DNA of 41,965 nucleotides, from the NCBI GenBank assembly GCA_035258565.1, contig DATFXF010000156.1:1-41965 (forward strand), written 5' to 3'. Under the pieces are notes generated by a model. It saw only the letters and a list, made by a program, of their open reading frames with translations. It ran no database searches and had not been told where the DNA came from. Origin of the DNA: DATFXF01 sp035258565. GTDB taxonomy: Bacteria; Acidobacteriota; Terriglobia; Acidiferrales; UBA7541. Shown here one piece after another: positions 33,407-40,786 of the stretch. The position numbers and the translations under genes were made by a program. The stretch's first letter is position 1. Every line of letters starts with the position of its first letter.

Positions 33407-34051
33407 GTGCTAGGGTCGCGCTCGAGAAAAGGACTTGTCCTGTGGATGGGCCTGGTAGTCCTGGTGCCGGCCATCGGCGCTCGGCCCCCGGCGCAGACCA
33501 AAGTCGCCGCGGCCGAATGGACGGCGCTCAAATCGCTAGGCTCGAAGTCGGCGCCGATCACCATTGAGGTCTTCAGCGATTTCCAGTGCCCGGCCTGCAA
33601 GCGGAACTACGAAGAGACGTTGCGCCCGGTGATCGAGAACTACGTGGCCACCGGCAAAGTCTACTTGGTGCATCACGACTTCCCGCTCCCGGTCCACACG
33701 CACTCGCGAGAGGCGGCGCGGTGGGTCAACGCCGCGGCGCAAGTAGGTCAGTTTGAGAAAGTGGAAGCGGCGCTTTACGCCAAACAAGAGACCTGGGCGG
33801 CCAACGGCAAAATCGAACCGGTGGTGGCCGCGGTGCTCACGCCAGCAGAAATGAAAAAAGTGCGGCAACTCGTCGAGAAAGGCCAGCTCGACGCGATCAT
33901 CGACCGAGATGTGGCCCTGGGCCAGAGCCGGCGAGTGACCTCGACTCCAAGCTTGTTCGTCATCAAAGGCGGCGACACGGTCCCGCTTCCACCCGGGGGC
34001 GTCACCTACGCGCTCCTGAAGCAGTATCTCGACTACCTCCTCCGGCAATAG
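33407..34051 (+). CDS. Exported DsbA-like thioredoxin-fold protein
   Basis: A 214-aa protein starting at GTG 33407 with AGGAGG 5 nt upstream. The signal peptide is at about 8-24 (GLVLWMGLVVLVPAIGA). The thioredoxin fold follows, with active site C61-P-A-C64 (FQCPACKRNY) and the cis-proline loop TSTPSLFV, the arrangement of DsbA-type thiol oxidases. A helical insertion between them (residues about 95-160) is also typical. It should act in the periplasm on cysteine pairs. It is followed after 2 bp by a MauE/DoxX-like membrane protein, a likely redox partner. Confidence 0.9.
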   Translation: MLGSRSRKGLVLWMGLVVLVPAIGARPPAQTKVAAAEWTALKSLGSKSAPITIEVFSDFQCPACKRNYEETLRPVIENYVATGKVYLVHHDFPLPVHTHSREAARWVNAAAQVGQFEKVEAALYAKQETWAANGKIEPVVAAVLTPAEMKKVRQLVEKGQLDAIIDRDVALGQSRRVTSTPSLFVIKGGDTVPLPPGGVTYALLKQYLDYLLRQ

Positions 34052-34053
34052 CC

Positions 34054-34515
34054 ATGGGGGATTCCACTCCCTCAGCACCCCAGCGAGCGTCCGGCGTGGC
34101 GCGCGCACTGGTGCTTCTCGGGCGCTTAGCGCTCGGTGCCTTGTTCTTATATGCCGCCTACACAAAGTTGAGGCATCCTTGGGCGCTGTTCGCCATGGCC
34201 GTGAACTCCTACCAGGTCCTGCCGGAATGGGGCGTAACGCTGGTGGCCCGGACGTTGCCCTGGATCGAGCTGGCCCTGGGCCTCCTCCTGGTGGTCGGCC
34301 TCGGGGTGCGCTACGTCACGCTGGCGGCGACCGCCGTGCTGCTGGGCTTCTTCATCCTGATGCTGCGCGCCCATTTCCAAGGATTGGGGATTGATTGCGG
34401 GTGCTTCGGCTTCGGCGAAAAGCTAGGCACGCGCACGCTGGTCCGCGACGGCCTCCTCGTCGCGCTCTCCTTCGCCCTCACCGTCTTGGCCTTTCGGTCT
34501 GAAGAAACAGTATGA
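34054..34515 (+). CDS. MauE/DoxX-family membrane protein
   Basis: A 153-aa protein with four hydrophobic segments (about 18-36, 62-82, 87-105, 130-146) and the conserved GIDCGCFG motif, with C115 and C117. MauE is needed for disulfide formation in methylamine dehydrogenase, and related proteins often sit beside thioredoxin-fold genes. Here it begins 2 bp after the DsbA-like gene, so the pair is co-translated and may be a periplasmic oxidation unit. No other methylamine genes are near, so a mau pathway role is unlikely. Confidence 0.85.
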   Translation: MGDSTPSAPQRASGVARALVLLGRLALGALFLYAAYTKLRHPWALFAMAVNSYQVLPEWGVTLVARTLPWIELALGLLLVVGLGVRYVTLAATAVLLGFFILMLRAHFQGLGIDCGCFGFGEKLGTRTLVRDGLLVALSFALTVLAFRSEETV

Positions 34516-34554
34516 CTCTTTTGCCTCCCTGCCGTGGGGAGATGGGTTGTGCGA

Positions 34555-34560
34555 TAGAAT
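34555..34560 (+). promoter_or_regulatory. -10 box for the class A PBP gene
   Basis: TAGAAT ends 9 nt before the ATG at 34570, the same spacing as at tonB. No -35 or SD is visible. It predicts a near-leaderless message. Confidence 0.45.
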
Positions 34561-34569
34561 AAGAGCCGT

Positions 34570-36900
34570 ATGCTGAGTCTCCCGCCCATGACGCTCAACC
34601 TGCGCGGGCAGAAGCTCATGGATCGCGTCGCATTCGCCTTTCTACTTTTGTGCTCCATCGCCCTGGGGGCAGCGGCTGGGTTGCTGTTCGTCTACGCGAG
34701 CGACCTTCCTGAAATCCGCGCGCTCGAAGATTACCGCCCGAACGTCGTCACCGAGCTCTACGCCGACGATGGCCAGCCCGTGGGTAGCTTCGCGCTTCAA
34801 CGAAGGATTCTGCTGACCTACGAGCAGATCCCTAAGCTCCTCAAGGACGCCATCCTGGTGACCGAAGATCAGCACTTTGAGCAGCACTGGGGTGTGGATT
34901 TCCCGCGCGTCGCCCAGGCCGCCTGGCGCAACGTGGTGCAGATGCGCAAGGCGGAGGGCGCGAGCACGCTGACCATGCAGCTCGCGCGTGTGCTCTTTCT
35001 GACTCCCGACAAGAGCTTTCGCCGCAAGGTGCAGGAAGTCCTGTTGGCCATCCAGATCGAGCGCCACTACACCAAGCAGCAGATCTTCACCATGTACTCG
35101 AACCAAATCTACCTAGCGCACGGCAATTACGGCTTCGAGGCCGCTTCCGAGTTTTATTTCAGCAAGCCGGTCGGCCAGCTCAGGGCCTCCGAAGCGGCGA
35201 TGCTGGCCGCGCTGATCCGGGGGCCGAGGTATTCGCCCGTACTGTACCCGCACCGGGCGCTCGAACGGCGCAACTGGGTGCTCGAGCGCATGGCGCGCGA
35301 TGGAAGAGTCCCTCAACGCGACGCGCAGGAAGCGATCAAGCAGCCGCTCGGACTCCGCCTGCAATACCCCCGCAACGATTTGGCGCCCTATTTCTTTGAA
35401 GAGGTGCGCAAGTACCTGGAGCGCACCTATGGCACCGAAGCGGTGCACGAGCGCGGCCTGCGCGTCTATACGACGCTCAACGTTGCGCTTGAGCGCGCGG
35501 CCAATCGCGCCGTGCGCGACGGTCTCCATTCCTATGACCACCGGCACGGCTGGCGCGGCAACCTCCCCAATATCCTGCGCCAGGGCCCGGGCCAGCTCGA
35601 TCGTTATGAAGACGACGACTGGCGCCGTCCCATCGAGAAGGGCGCCTATGTTACCGGTCTGGTTACGGCCGTAGATGATAAGGCCGCCACCCTCCGGATC
35701 GGGCCCTACCACGCGCAACTCACTGCACCCGATTTCGCCTGGACAGGCCGGCGCTCGCCGAGCCAGGTTCTGAAAGCCGGTGACCTCACCGAGGTCCGAA
35801 TCAACGACCTCACCGGCAACCTGGCCCGAGTGGAACTCGAACAGAAGCCTCTAGCGCAAGCCGCGCTGGTGGCGATCGACAACCCCAGCGGCGAGATCAA
35901 GGCTATGGTGGGCGGCTACAGCTTCGAGGAATCGAAGTTCAATCGCGCCACGCAGGCGCTGCGCCAGGTGGGCAGTTCCTTCAAGCCTTACGTGTACACC
36001 ACGGCGATCGAAAAAGGCCTCTCGCCCTTCGATACCGTGGTGGATGCGCCATTCACCACCATCAGCGGCGGCCAGTTGTACTCGCCGCACAACTACGATG
36101 AAAAGTACGAGGGCACGATCACGCTGCGGCGGGCCCTGGCCGGCTCACGGAACGTGCCCGCGGTGAAGGTTGCGGAGAAGGTCGGGATCAGCAGCGTCGT
36201 GGAGACGGCGCGGCGCTTCGGGATCACGAGCCCATTGCCACCCTACCTGCCGCTGGCGCTGGGCGCCGCGGAAATCAGCCTTCTCGAGCATACCTCCGCG
36301 TTTACCGTCTTCCCCGACGACGGCATCCGCATCGAGCCGCACATGATCCGTCGCGTGACCAGTTACGATGGCGCGCTACTCGAGGAGGCTCATCCCAACG
36401 TCCGTGACGTCATTGCCCCGAACGTCGCCCGCACCATGGTGGCCATGCTCGAGGAGGTCGTGCAGTTCGGCACCGCCGTGCGCGCCAAGGAGCTCGCCCG
36501 GCCTGCCGCCGGCAAGACGGGCACGACCAATGACTTCACCGACGCCTGGTTCATCGGCTTCACGCCTCAGATCACGGCAGGCGTTTGGGTGGGCTACGAC
36601 GATAAGCAGGTCTCGCTCGGGAAGAAGGAAACCGGAGCGAAGGCCGCGTTGCCCATCTGGATGGGGTTCATGAAGGCGGCACTGGAGGGCAAGCCCGTCG
36701 AGGATTTCGCCAACGTCGAACCGCTCTCGAAGGTCGCACTGACCAAGCAAGTCGCCGTCGATACGCCCGACACGGCTCCCACCGAAACCGAAGAGCCCCA
36801 GCGGAAGCTGCCGGCGAAGGCTTCCCCGCCCAAGGTCCCGCCTGATGTCTCCGGAGGAACCACACCGACCGCCGAAACAAAATCCCCGCCTCCGCCGTAA
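34570..36900 (+). CDS. Class A penicillin-binding protein (PBP1A type)
   Basis: A 776-aa bifunctional peptidoglycan synthase. A signal anchor is at about 18-42. The GT51 glycosyltransferase domain has E99 in TEDQHFEQHWGVD and GASTLTMQLAR. A central linker/OB region (about 330-440) precedes the transpeptidase domain, with S469-x-x-K472 (GSSFK), S526-R-N528 and K649-T-G-T652. The C-terminal tail is Pro/Thr/Glu-rich. All catalytic residues are present. It polymerises lipid II and crosslinks stems in the periplasm. It could be called mrcA/ponA by function; I give no symbol because the subtype is uncertain. Confidence 0.95.
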   Translation: MLSLPPMTLNLRGQKLMDRVAFAFLLLCSIALGAAAGLLFVYASDLPEIRALEDYRPNVVTELYADDGQPVGSFALQRRILLTYEQIPKLLKDAILVTEDQHFEQHWGVDFPRVAQAAWRNVVQMRKAEGASTLTMQLARVLFLTPDKSFRRKVQEVLLAIQIERHYTKQQIFTMYSNQIYLAHGNYGFEAASEFYFSKPVGQLRASEAAMLAALIRGPRYSPVLYPHRALERRNWVLERMARDGRVPQRDAQEAIKQPLGLRLQYPRNDLAPYFFEEVRKYLERTYGTEAVHERGLRVYTTLNVALERAANRAVRDGLHSYDHRHGWRGNLPNILRQGPGQLDRYEDDDWRRPIEKGAYVTGLVTAVDDKAATLRIGPYHAQLTAPDFAWTGRRSPSQVLKAGDLTEVRINDLTGNLARVELEQKPLAQAALVAIDNPSGEIKAMVGGYSFEESKFNRATQALRQVGSSFKPYVYTTAIEKGLSPFDTVVDAPFTTISGGQLYSPHNYDEKYEGTITLRRALAGSRNVPAVKVAEKVGISSVVETARRFGITSPLPPYLPLALGAAEISLLEHTSAFTVFPDDGIRIEPHMIRRVTSYDGALLEEAHPNVRDVIAPNVARTMVAMLEEVVQFGTAVRAKELARPAAGKTGTTNDFTDAWFIGFTPQITAGVWVGYDDKQVSLGKKETGAKAALPIWMGFMKAALEGKPVEDFANVEPLSKVALTKQVAVDTPDTAPTETEEPQRKLPAKASPPKVPPDVSGGTTPTAETKSPPPP

Positions 36901-36941
36901 GCGAAGAAGCTGTCTCGCCCCTAGAATCCTGCGCCGTTCCG

Positions 36942-37319
36942 CTAGGCCTGGCCTTCAGGTCCGAAAATCGAGAGGAGATGGCCGTCTCGATCTCGGAAGT
37001 GTGCGGCCCAGTCGGTTGGCGTGACCTGGTGTGGTTCGGACACAAAGGAGACTCCCTGAGCGGTCAAGGCCCGGTGGGCCGCCCTTACCGTCTCCACCCG
37101 AAAGACAACCTCCGTGGCCCCCGCGACGTGCGGTACCGCGTGAGCGTGTCCGCGGCTTAGACCCAGCAGGACCGTTCCGCACTCGAGCAGGGCCAGTTGG
37201 GGCTCCTCGAGGAGCACCTTCAGGCCTAGTTTTTCCTTGTAGAATGCCAAGGCCTGGGGCAGGTCGCGCACGCCGAGCATGATCGCGTGGATCTGAGAAA
37301 GCCGAATCGTTTGCTGCAT
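36942..37319 (-). CDS. VOC (glyoxalase-like) family protein
   Basis: A 125-aa single-unit VOC protein. The start at 37319 has GGGAGG 5 nt upstream; the frame opens at 37349. Features are HAIMLGVRDLPQALAFYKEKLGLKV at the front (given in part), LLGLSRG and a C-terminal DRDGHLLSIFGPEG. These supply the His/Glu metal positions typical of glyoxalase, dioxygenase and resistance proteins. It is divergent from a marR gene and shares a regulatory region with two palindromes, so MarR control is very likely. Substrate is unknown; quinone or electrophile detoxification is a guess. Confidence 0.88.
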   Translation of the reverse strand: MQQTIRLSQIHAIMLGVRDLPQALAFYKEKLGLKVLLEEPQLALLECGTVLLGLSRGHAHAVPHVAGATEVVFRVETVRAAHRALTAQGVSFVSEPHQVTPTDWAAHFRDRDGHLLSIFGPEGQA

Positions 37320-37359
37320 CGACGCCTCCCGCTTGCTCCGAGGAGCCATCCCTAGACTA

Positions 37360-37372
37360 TTAGCATTGCTAA
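37360..37372. promoter_or_regulatory. MarR operator candidate 1
   Basis: TTAGCATTGCTAA is a perfect 13-bp palindrome (6-bp arms). It begins right after the -10 box of the VOC promoter on the minus strand, covering its start point. The arms TTAGC/GCTAA are shared with operator 2. Confidence 0.75.
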
Positions 37373-37401
37373 TTAATAATCCTTCCCTTGACTGATGTCA
37401 A
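37373..37401 (-). promoter_or_regulatory. Promoter of the VOC gene
   Basis: On the minus strand, TTGACA (37401-37396), 17-bp spacer, TATTAA (37378-37373). The -35 box forms an inverted repeat with the marR -35 box. Confidence 0.6.
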
Positions 37402-37416
37402 GCAAATAATTAGCCT
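37388..37416 (+). promoter_or_regulatory. Promoter of marR
   Basis: TTGACT (37388-37393), 17-bp spacer, TAGCCT (37411-37416). The -10 box lies inside operator 2 and ends 9 nt before the ATG at 37426, so the message would be almost leaderless. Confidence 0.55.
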
Positions 37417-37422
37417 AGCTAA
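37410..37422. promoter_or_regulatory. MarR operator candidate 2
   Basis: TTAGCCTAGCTAA has perfect 5-bp arms identical to operator 1 (TTAGC/GCTAA). Its centre is 50 bp from that of operator 1. It covers the marR -10 box and reaches to 3 nt before the start codon. Confidence 0.75.
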
Positions 37423-37425
37423 GTG

Positions 37426-37860
37426 ATGGCCAAAAAGATGCAAACCGAAGAGCTGGCGGAGCGGCTACACAGTACTGCCATCCACCTGCTGCGCCTTGTC
37501 CGCGTCGAGGACCGAGCGACCGGCATTGCGCCAGCCCGACTGTCAGCCCTTTCAGTGATCGTTTTGGGGGGACCGGTTTCTCTGGGTGATCTGGCCCGCG
37601 CCGAGCAGGTGAGGCCCCCCACCATGAGTCGCATTGTGGATGCGCTCGAGGCCGAGGGCTTGGCACGCCGGCGAGCGAATCAGCAGGACCGCCGAACCCT
37701 GCTGATTGAAGCCACAGAAAAAGGAGTGGCGATTCTCAAGCAGGGCCGCAAGCGGCGGGTGAAGTTCCTGGCTTCCTATCTCTCCCAGTTGGCCAACTCA
37801 GAACTTGTCGACATCGAGCGCGCCGTCCGAGCAATCGAAAAGGCGCTCGCACAGCAGTGA
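37426..37860 (+). CDS. MarR-family transcriptional regulator
   Basis: A 144-aa winged-helix repressor. The recognition region is visible as LGDLARAEQVRPPTMSRIVDALE near residues 54-75. The wing follows with ARRRANQQDRRTLLIEATEKG. The C-terminal helices (KFLASYLSQLANSELVDIERAVRAIEKAL, given in part) are for dimerisation. MarR dimers bind 13-20-bp palindromes and release on binding phenolics or on oxidation. The ATG 37426 is preferred to GTG 37423 on leaderless spacing. It probably represses itself and the divergent VOC gene. Confidence 0.92.
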   Translation: MAKKMQTEELAERLHSTAIHLLRLVRVEDRATGIAPARLSALSVIVLGGPVSLGDLARAEQVRPPTMSRIVDALEAEGLARRRANQQDRRTLLIEATEKGVAILKQGRKRRVKFLASYLSQLANSELVDIERAVRAIEKALAQQ

Positions 37861-37887
37861 TTCTCCTCTGAGCGAGAGTACGCCTTC

Positions 37888-37915
37888 TCTTGCCCGCAAC
37901 AACCGGCAGGCAAGA
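37888..37915 (+). other. Stem-loop after marR
   Basis: TCTTGCC (37888-37894) and GGCAAGA (37909-37915) are perfect 7-bp arms around a 14-nt loop, 27 bp after the marR stop. No T-run follows, so it is at best a weak terminator. Confidence 0.3.
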
Positions 37916-37957
37916 CGTTCCACTCACCAGCAGTGCCCGTTTCGAGAGGATCGCGAG

Positions 37958-37986
37958 TTGCTGAATGCACTGCCCAGCGCTACAAT
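37958..37986 (+). promoter_or_regulatory. Promoter for the small exported protein
   Basis: TTGCTG (37958-37963), exactly 17 bp, TACAAT (37981-37986). The start point near 37993 gives a leader of about 42 nt with an AGGAGG SD. Confidence 0.55.
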
Positions 37987-38034
37987 CGCCCGCACCAATT
38001 TGCTCCACAATTTGCTTCTCCATCAGGAGGGGAT

Positions 38035-38499
38035 ATGAAAGCAAGAGTGGTCGTACTGACACTGGCATGGTGCTTCCTGGGAGTGGCAGTCTGCTTCGCC
38101 GCCGACGTATTCATGGGCACCTGGAGGCTGAACGAGGCCAAGTCCAAGCTCAGTCCAGGAACGCCGAAGAACAGCACGGTTGTATACGACGCCGTGGGCG
38201 ACAATGTGAAGGTCACTATCGATGGGACCGACAGCGATGGCAAGCCGACACACAACGAGTGGACCGGCAAGTTCGACGGCAAAGACTACCCGGTCACCGG
38301 GGATCCGAATTCAGACGCGCGGTCCGTCAAGAAAATCGATGATCACACGCTGGCCTTTACGGTCAAGAAAGGCGGTAAGCCCATAGCCACCGGTCGCATC
38401 GTCGTGTCGCCTGACGGCAAGAGCCGTACAATCACCGCAACCGGAACCGATGCCACGGGCAACAAGGTTAGTAGCACTGCGGTGTACGACAAGCAGTAG
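38035..38499 (+). CDS. Small exported beta-rich protein, function unknown
   Basis: A 154-aa protein from ATG 38035 with AGGAGG 5 nt upstream. The signal peptide is at about 4-22 (VVVLTLAWCFLGVAVCFA|AD). The mature part begins MGTWRLNEAKSKL and continues with alternating short strands (KVTIDGTDSDGKP, NEWTGKFDGKDY, GRIVVSPDGKSRTI). It looks like a small lipocalin-like or beta-barrel fold. I recognise the style from acidobacterial genomes but no activity is known to me. It stands alone with its own promoter, between marR and the convergent thiL. Confidence 0.8.
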   Translation: MKARVVVLTLAWCFLGVAVCFAADVFMGTWRLNEAKSKLSPGTPKNSTVVYDAVGDNVKVTIDGTDSDGKPTHNEWTGKFDGKDYPVTGDPNSDARSVKKIDDHTLAFTVKKGGKPIATGRIVVSPDGKSRTITATGTDATGNKVSSTAVYDKQ

Positions 38500-38569
38500 T
38501 GGGAGCTCCCAGGGCAACGGGCAGCGTTTCCGCTTGCGGCGGTGACGATCGGGTGAGTTCGTCTCCCGC

Positions 38570-39565
38570 TCAGCGCCTCCGGAAGTGATCCCAGCCCCGC
38601 GGCGCCAGCTTTTCGGTGCGCCCGTCGGGCCAGAACAAAAGCCTTCGTTGGTCTTGGGTGACCACGCCGATGCGCGTGAGCGATACCCCGCCGTAAATTT
38701 CGGGGATGCGCCGGCGACGACGTTGCGGCACGGTGAAGAGCAGCTCATAGTCTTCGCCGCCGTGGAGAGCCAGCTCGAGCGGGTCGAGACCTCGACTTCG
38801 TAAGGCCGGCGGCACGCGCACCGCAGGGATGCTCTTGAGCCAGAGGCGTGCGCCAACGCCGCTCGCTTCGCACAGATGCCCGAGGTCAGTAGAGAGGCCG
38901 TCAGAGGTGTCGATCATCGCGGAAGCAAGTCGCTTGCGCGCGAGCCACTCGCCGAGCTTGAGCCGCAGCGGGGGATAAAGATGCGGCTGCAGCAAGGCCT
39001 CCGAGCGTCGCCGCCCATACAACCCGCCGAGCGCCAACCGCAATCCCAATTCTGCGGAACCCAGCCGCCCGGAGACGTAGAGCAGGTCACCCGGCCGCGC
39101 TCCCGAGCGCAAGACTGCGCGATGCGGAGCGACCTCCCCCACAAGGGTAACGCTGATGGCAATCGTTCGGTTCCGTGCCGTGTCCCCACCAGCCAGCACT
39201 AGGCCAAAACGCCTCGCCGCGTGCGCCATTCCACCAAGAAACTCGTCAAGCCAGCGCGCCGTGCGGTGCGCGGGTAGCGCGAGGCTGAGCAGAAACAGTC
39301 GTGGCACGGCGCCCATCGCCGCCAGATCGCTGGTGGCCCGCGCCACCGCCTTATATCCCACCACTTGGGGAGGATGAACGTGGGCGAGGAAATGAACGTT
39401 CTCGAGAAACGCGTCGCACGTCAGAACCCACTCGACCCCGCGCCGCGGGCGAACGACGGCGGCATCATCTCCCGCACCGGTCCGCAAGCCTGCTCGACGT
39501 GCGGACCACGCACGCGAAGGCACGCGGTCGAGGATGCGTTCGATCACATTGCTTTCCCCGGTCAT
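38570..39565 (-). CDS. thiL: Thiamine-monophosphate kinase
   Basis: ThiL phosphorylates thiamine monophosphate to the cofactor thiamine diphosphate. The 331-aa product fits the family (about 325 aa). Motifs are GDDAAVV near residue 32, TCDAFLENVHF, KAVARATSDLAAMGA, GGDTARN, and IDTSDGLSTDL. The frame opens at 39616, but a TATAAT box overlaps that ATG, so the start must lie downstream. ATG 39565 (MTGESNVIERIL) is the natural choice, though its SD is poor. No other thi genes or TPP riboswitch are seen. It converges with the small exported protein gene. Confidence 0.93.
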   Translation of the reverse strand: MTGESNVIERILDRVPSRAWSARRAGLRTGAGDDAAVVRPRRGVEWVLTCDAFLENVHFLAHVHPPQVVGYKAVARATSDLAAMGAVPRLFLLSLALPAHRTARWLDEFLGGMAHAARRFGLVLAGGDTARNRTIAISVTLVGEVAPHRAVLRSGARPGDLLYVSGRLGSAELGLRLALGGLYGRRRSEALLQPHLYPPLRLKLGEWLARKRLASAMIDTSDGLSTDLGHLCEASGVGARLWLKSIPAVRVPPALRSRGLDPLELALHGGEDYELLFTVPQRRRRRIPEIYGGVSLTRIGVVTQDQRRLLFWPDGRTEKLAPRGWDHFRRR

Positions 39566-39614
39566 CGAGAGCAAACCAGAAATGGCTGCGTTTCGACGTC
39601 GGCGCCGCCCGGCC

Positions 39615-39620
39615 ATTATA
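39615..39620 (-). promoter_or_regulatory. -10 box for thiL
   Basis: TATAAT on the minus strand, giving a start point near 39608 and a leader of about 43 nt. It overlaps the first in-frame ATG (39616). The -35 is unclear. Confidence 0.5.
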
Positions 39621-39674
39621 AGAGCCGCGCCGGAAGTAAGCGAGGCCGGATTCCCAAGCGCGAAAAAATTTTAG

Positions 39675-39704
39675 TTGACTCGGTTGGAGCAGCGAATCTA
39701 GACT
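39675..39704 (+). promoter_or_regulatory. Promoter for the M23 peptidase gene
   Basis: TTGACT (39675-39680), 18-bp spacer, TAGACT (39699-39704), preceded by an A/T tract (GAAAAAATTTTAG) that could act as an UP element. It leaves a leader of about 110 nt. Confidence 0.55.
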
Positions 39705-39758
39705 GGCGCGGCTTTCGAACGCGGAGTCTCGGTCCAAACTCTCACTTTAGAAGTCCCA

Positions 39759-39780
39759 GCCGCTCAGAGGGGAGAGCGGC
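39759..39780 (+). other. Leader hairpin upstream of the M23 peptidase gene
   Basis: GCCGCTC-AGAGGGGA-GAGCGGC: a perfect 7-bp stem with an 8-nt purine loop, 42 nt before the ATG. It lies in the predicted 5' leader. The loop resembles an SD but is too far from the start. I could not match it to any riboswitch class. Confidence 0.4.
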
Positions 39781-39822
39781 CTGACTGTCCCCACGAAGTA
39801 AGCAACTGGCGACCTTGGGATC

Positions 39823-40713
39823 ATGAAGCCAAAATCTTATACGTTCTTTCTTGCCTCCAGTGACCGCGGCACGGTACACAAGATTCGGTTGCCTGTTTAC
39901 CTCCTGCATCTGTTCATGATTCTGGCGATGGTGGGCGGGGTCACCGTGCTCGTCGCCCTCGGCGCGTATTCGCGCATGCTGTGGAAAGTGGGCAAGTACA
40001 ACGCGCTCCGTCGCGAGCAGGACACGCTCAAGCAGCGCTACCAGCAGCTCCAGGCCACCGTCAAAGACACTAACCAGCGCCTCACCTCGCTTGAATCCCT
40101 GGCCACCGAAGTGGCCATGACCTACGGCTTCCTGCGCTTGCGCGAGAGTCCGTTTGGGCTCGACGAGGTCGGCCCAGGCGCTCCCACCCAGGCAGCCTTT
40201 GAGCACTCCGTTGCGCAATTCAACTTTCTCAAGAAGAACGGCACCGCCGTGGCGCTGGCCACCGAGGGGTTGCGGTTGATGCCGCGAGCGGGGCCGGGCG
40301 GCGCTTCGTTTACGCCTTCACTCTGGCCCGTGATTGGCCACATCAGCGCGAGCTTTGGCCAGCGGCTCGACCCCTTCAGCGGGGAGGGCTCGTTCCACGC
40401 CGGCGTGGATATTTCTTCGCAGTATGGCGACGCCGTCCGCGCAACCGCCGACGGCGTGGTGACTGCTGTCGAGACGCGCACCGGTTATGGCCGGCTGGTA
40501 GTCGTCGATCACGGCTTCGGCATCTCCACCTGGTACGGGCATCTCTCCGGCTTCAACACACGGCCCGGCGAGGGCGTCAAGCGCGGCGACGTGGTCGGAT
40601 ACGTCGGCATCAGCGGACGCGTCACCGGACCGCACGTCCATTACGAGGTCCGCCTCTATGGGGCGCCCGTGAATCCTTGGCGCTACCTGCGCTCCTCTGC
40701 TTCCGCCGACTGA
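39823..40713 (+). CDS. M23-family (lysostaphin-like) peptidase
   Basis: A 296-aa membrane-anchored peptidoglycan endopeptidase or EnvC-like activator. A span at about 25-48 (YLLHLFMILAMVGGVTVLVALGA) is followed by a coiled coil at about 58-92. The M23 domain follows, with zinc ligands H192 and D196 (FHAGVDIS), H240 and H273 (HVHYEV). All metal ligands are present, so it is probably active. The domain faces the periplasm. Its start lacks a strong SD. A terminator follows 9 bp after the stop. Confidence 0.93.
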   Translation: MKPKSYTFFLASSDRGTVHKIRLPVYLLHLFMILAMVGGVTVLVALGAYSRMLWKVGKYNALRREQDTLKQRYQQLQATVKDTNQRLTSLESLATEVAMTYGFLRLRESPFGLDEVGPGAPTQAAFEHSVAQFNFLKKNGTAVALATEGLRLMPRAGPGGASFTPSLWPVIGHISASFGQRLDPFSGEGSFHAGVDISSQYGDAVRATADGVVTAVETRTGYGRLVVVDHGFGISTWYGHLSGFNTRPGEGVKRGDVVGYVGISGRVTGPHVHYEVRLYGAPVNPWRYLRSSASAD

Positions 40714-40722
40714 CGCCGGCCT

Positions 40723-40741
40723 CCGGGTTCGTCCGGTTTTT
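40723..40741 (+). terminator. Intrinsic terminator after the M23 peptidase gene
   Basis: CCGGG-TTCG-TCCGG forms a 5-bp stem (one G-T pair) with a TTCG tetraloop, followed by five T. It is short but well formed and lies just past the stop codon. Confidence 0.65.
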
Positions 40742-40786
40742 GCCGAGTTCGCTTTCGCCGAAAACCCTCAGCTGTACCTAGCTAAG

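Noticed and set aside
38500..38511. TGGGAGCTCCCA perfect palindrome just after the small exported protein gene
   Set aside because: It has no loop and no T-run, so it is neither a terminator nor a convincing operator; likely chance.
39711..39822. c-di-AMP or c-di-GMP riboswitch upstream of the M23 peptidase
   Set aside because: The hairpin is real but the conserved core sequences of those classes are not visible.
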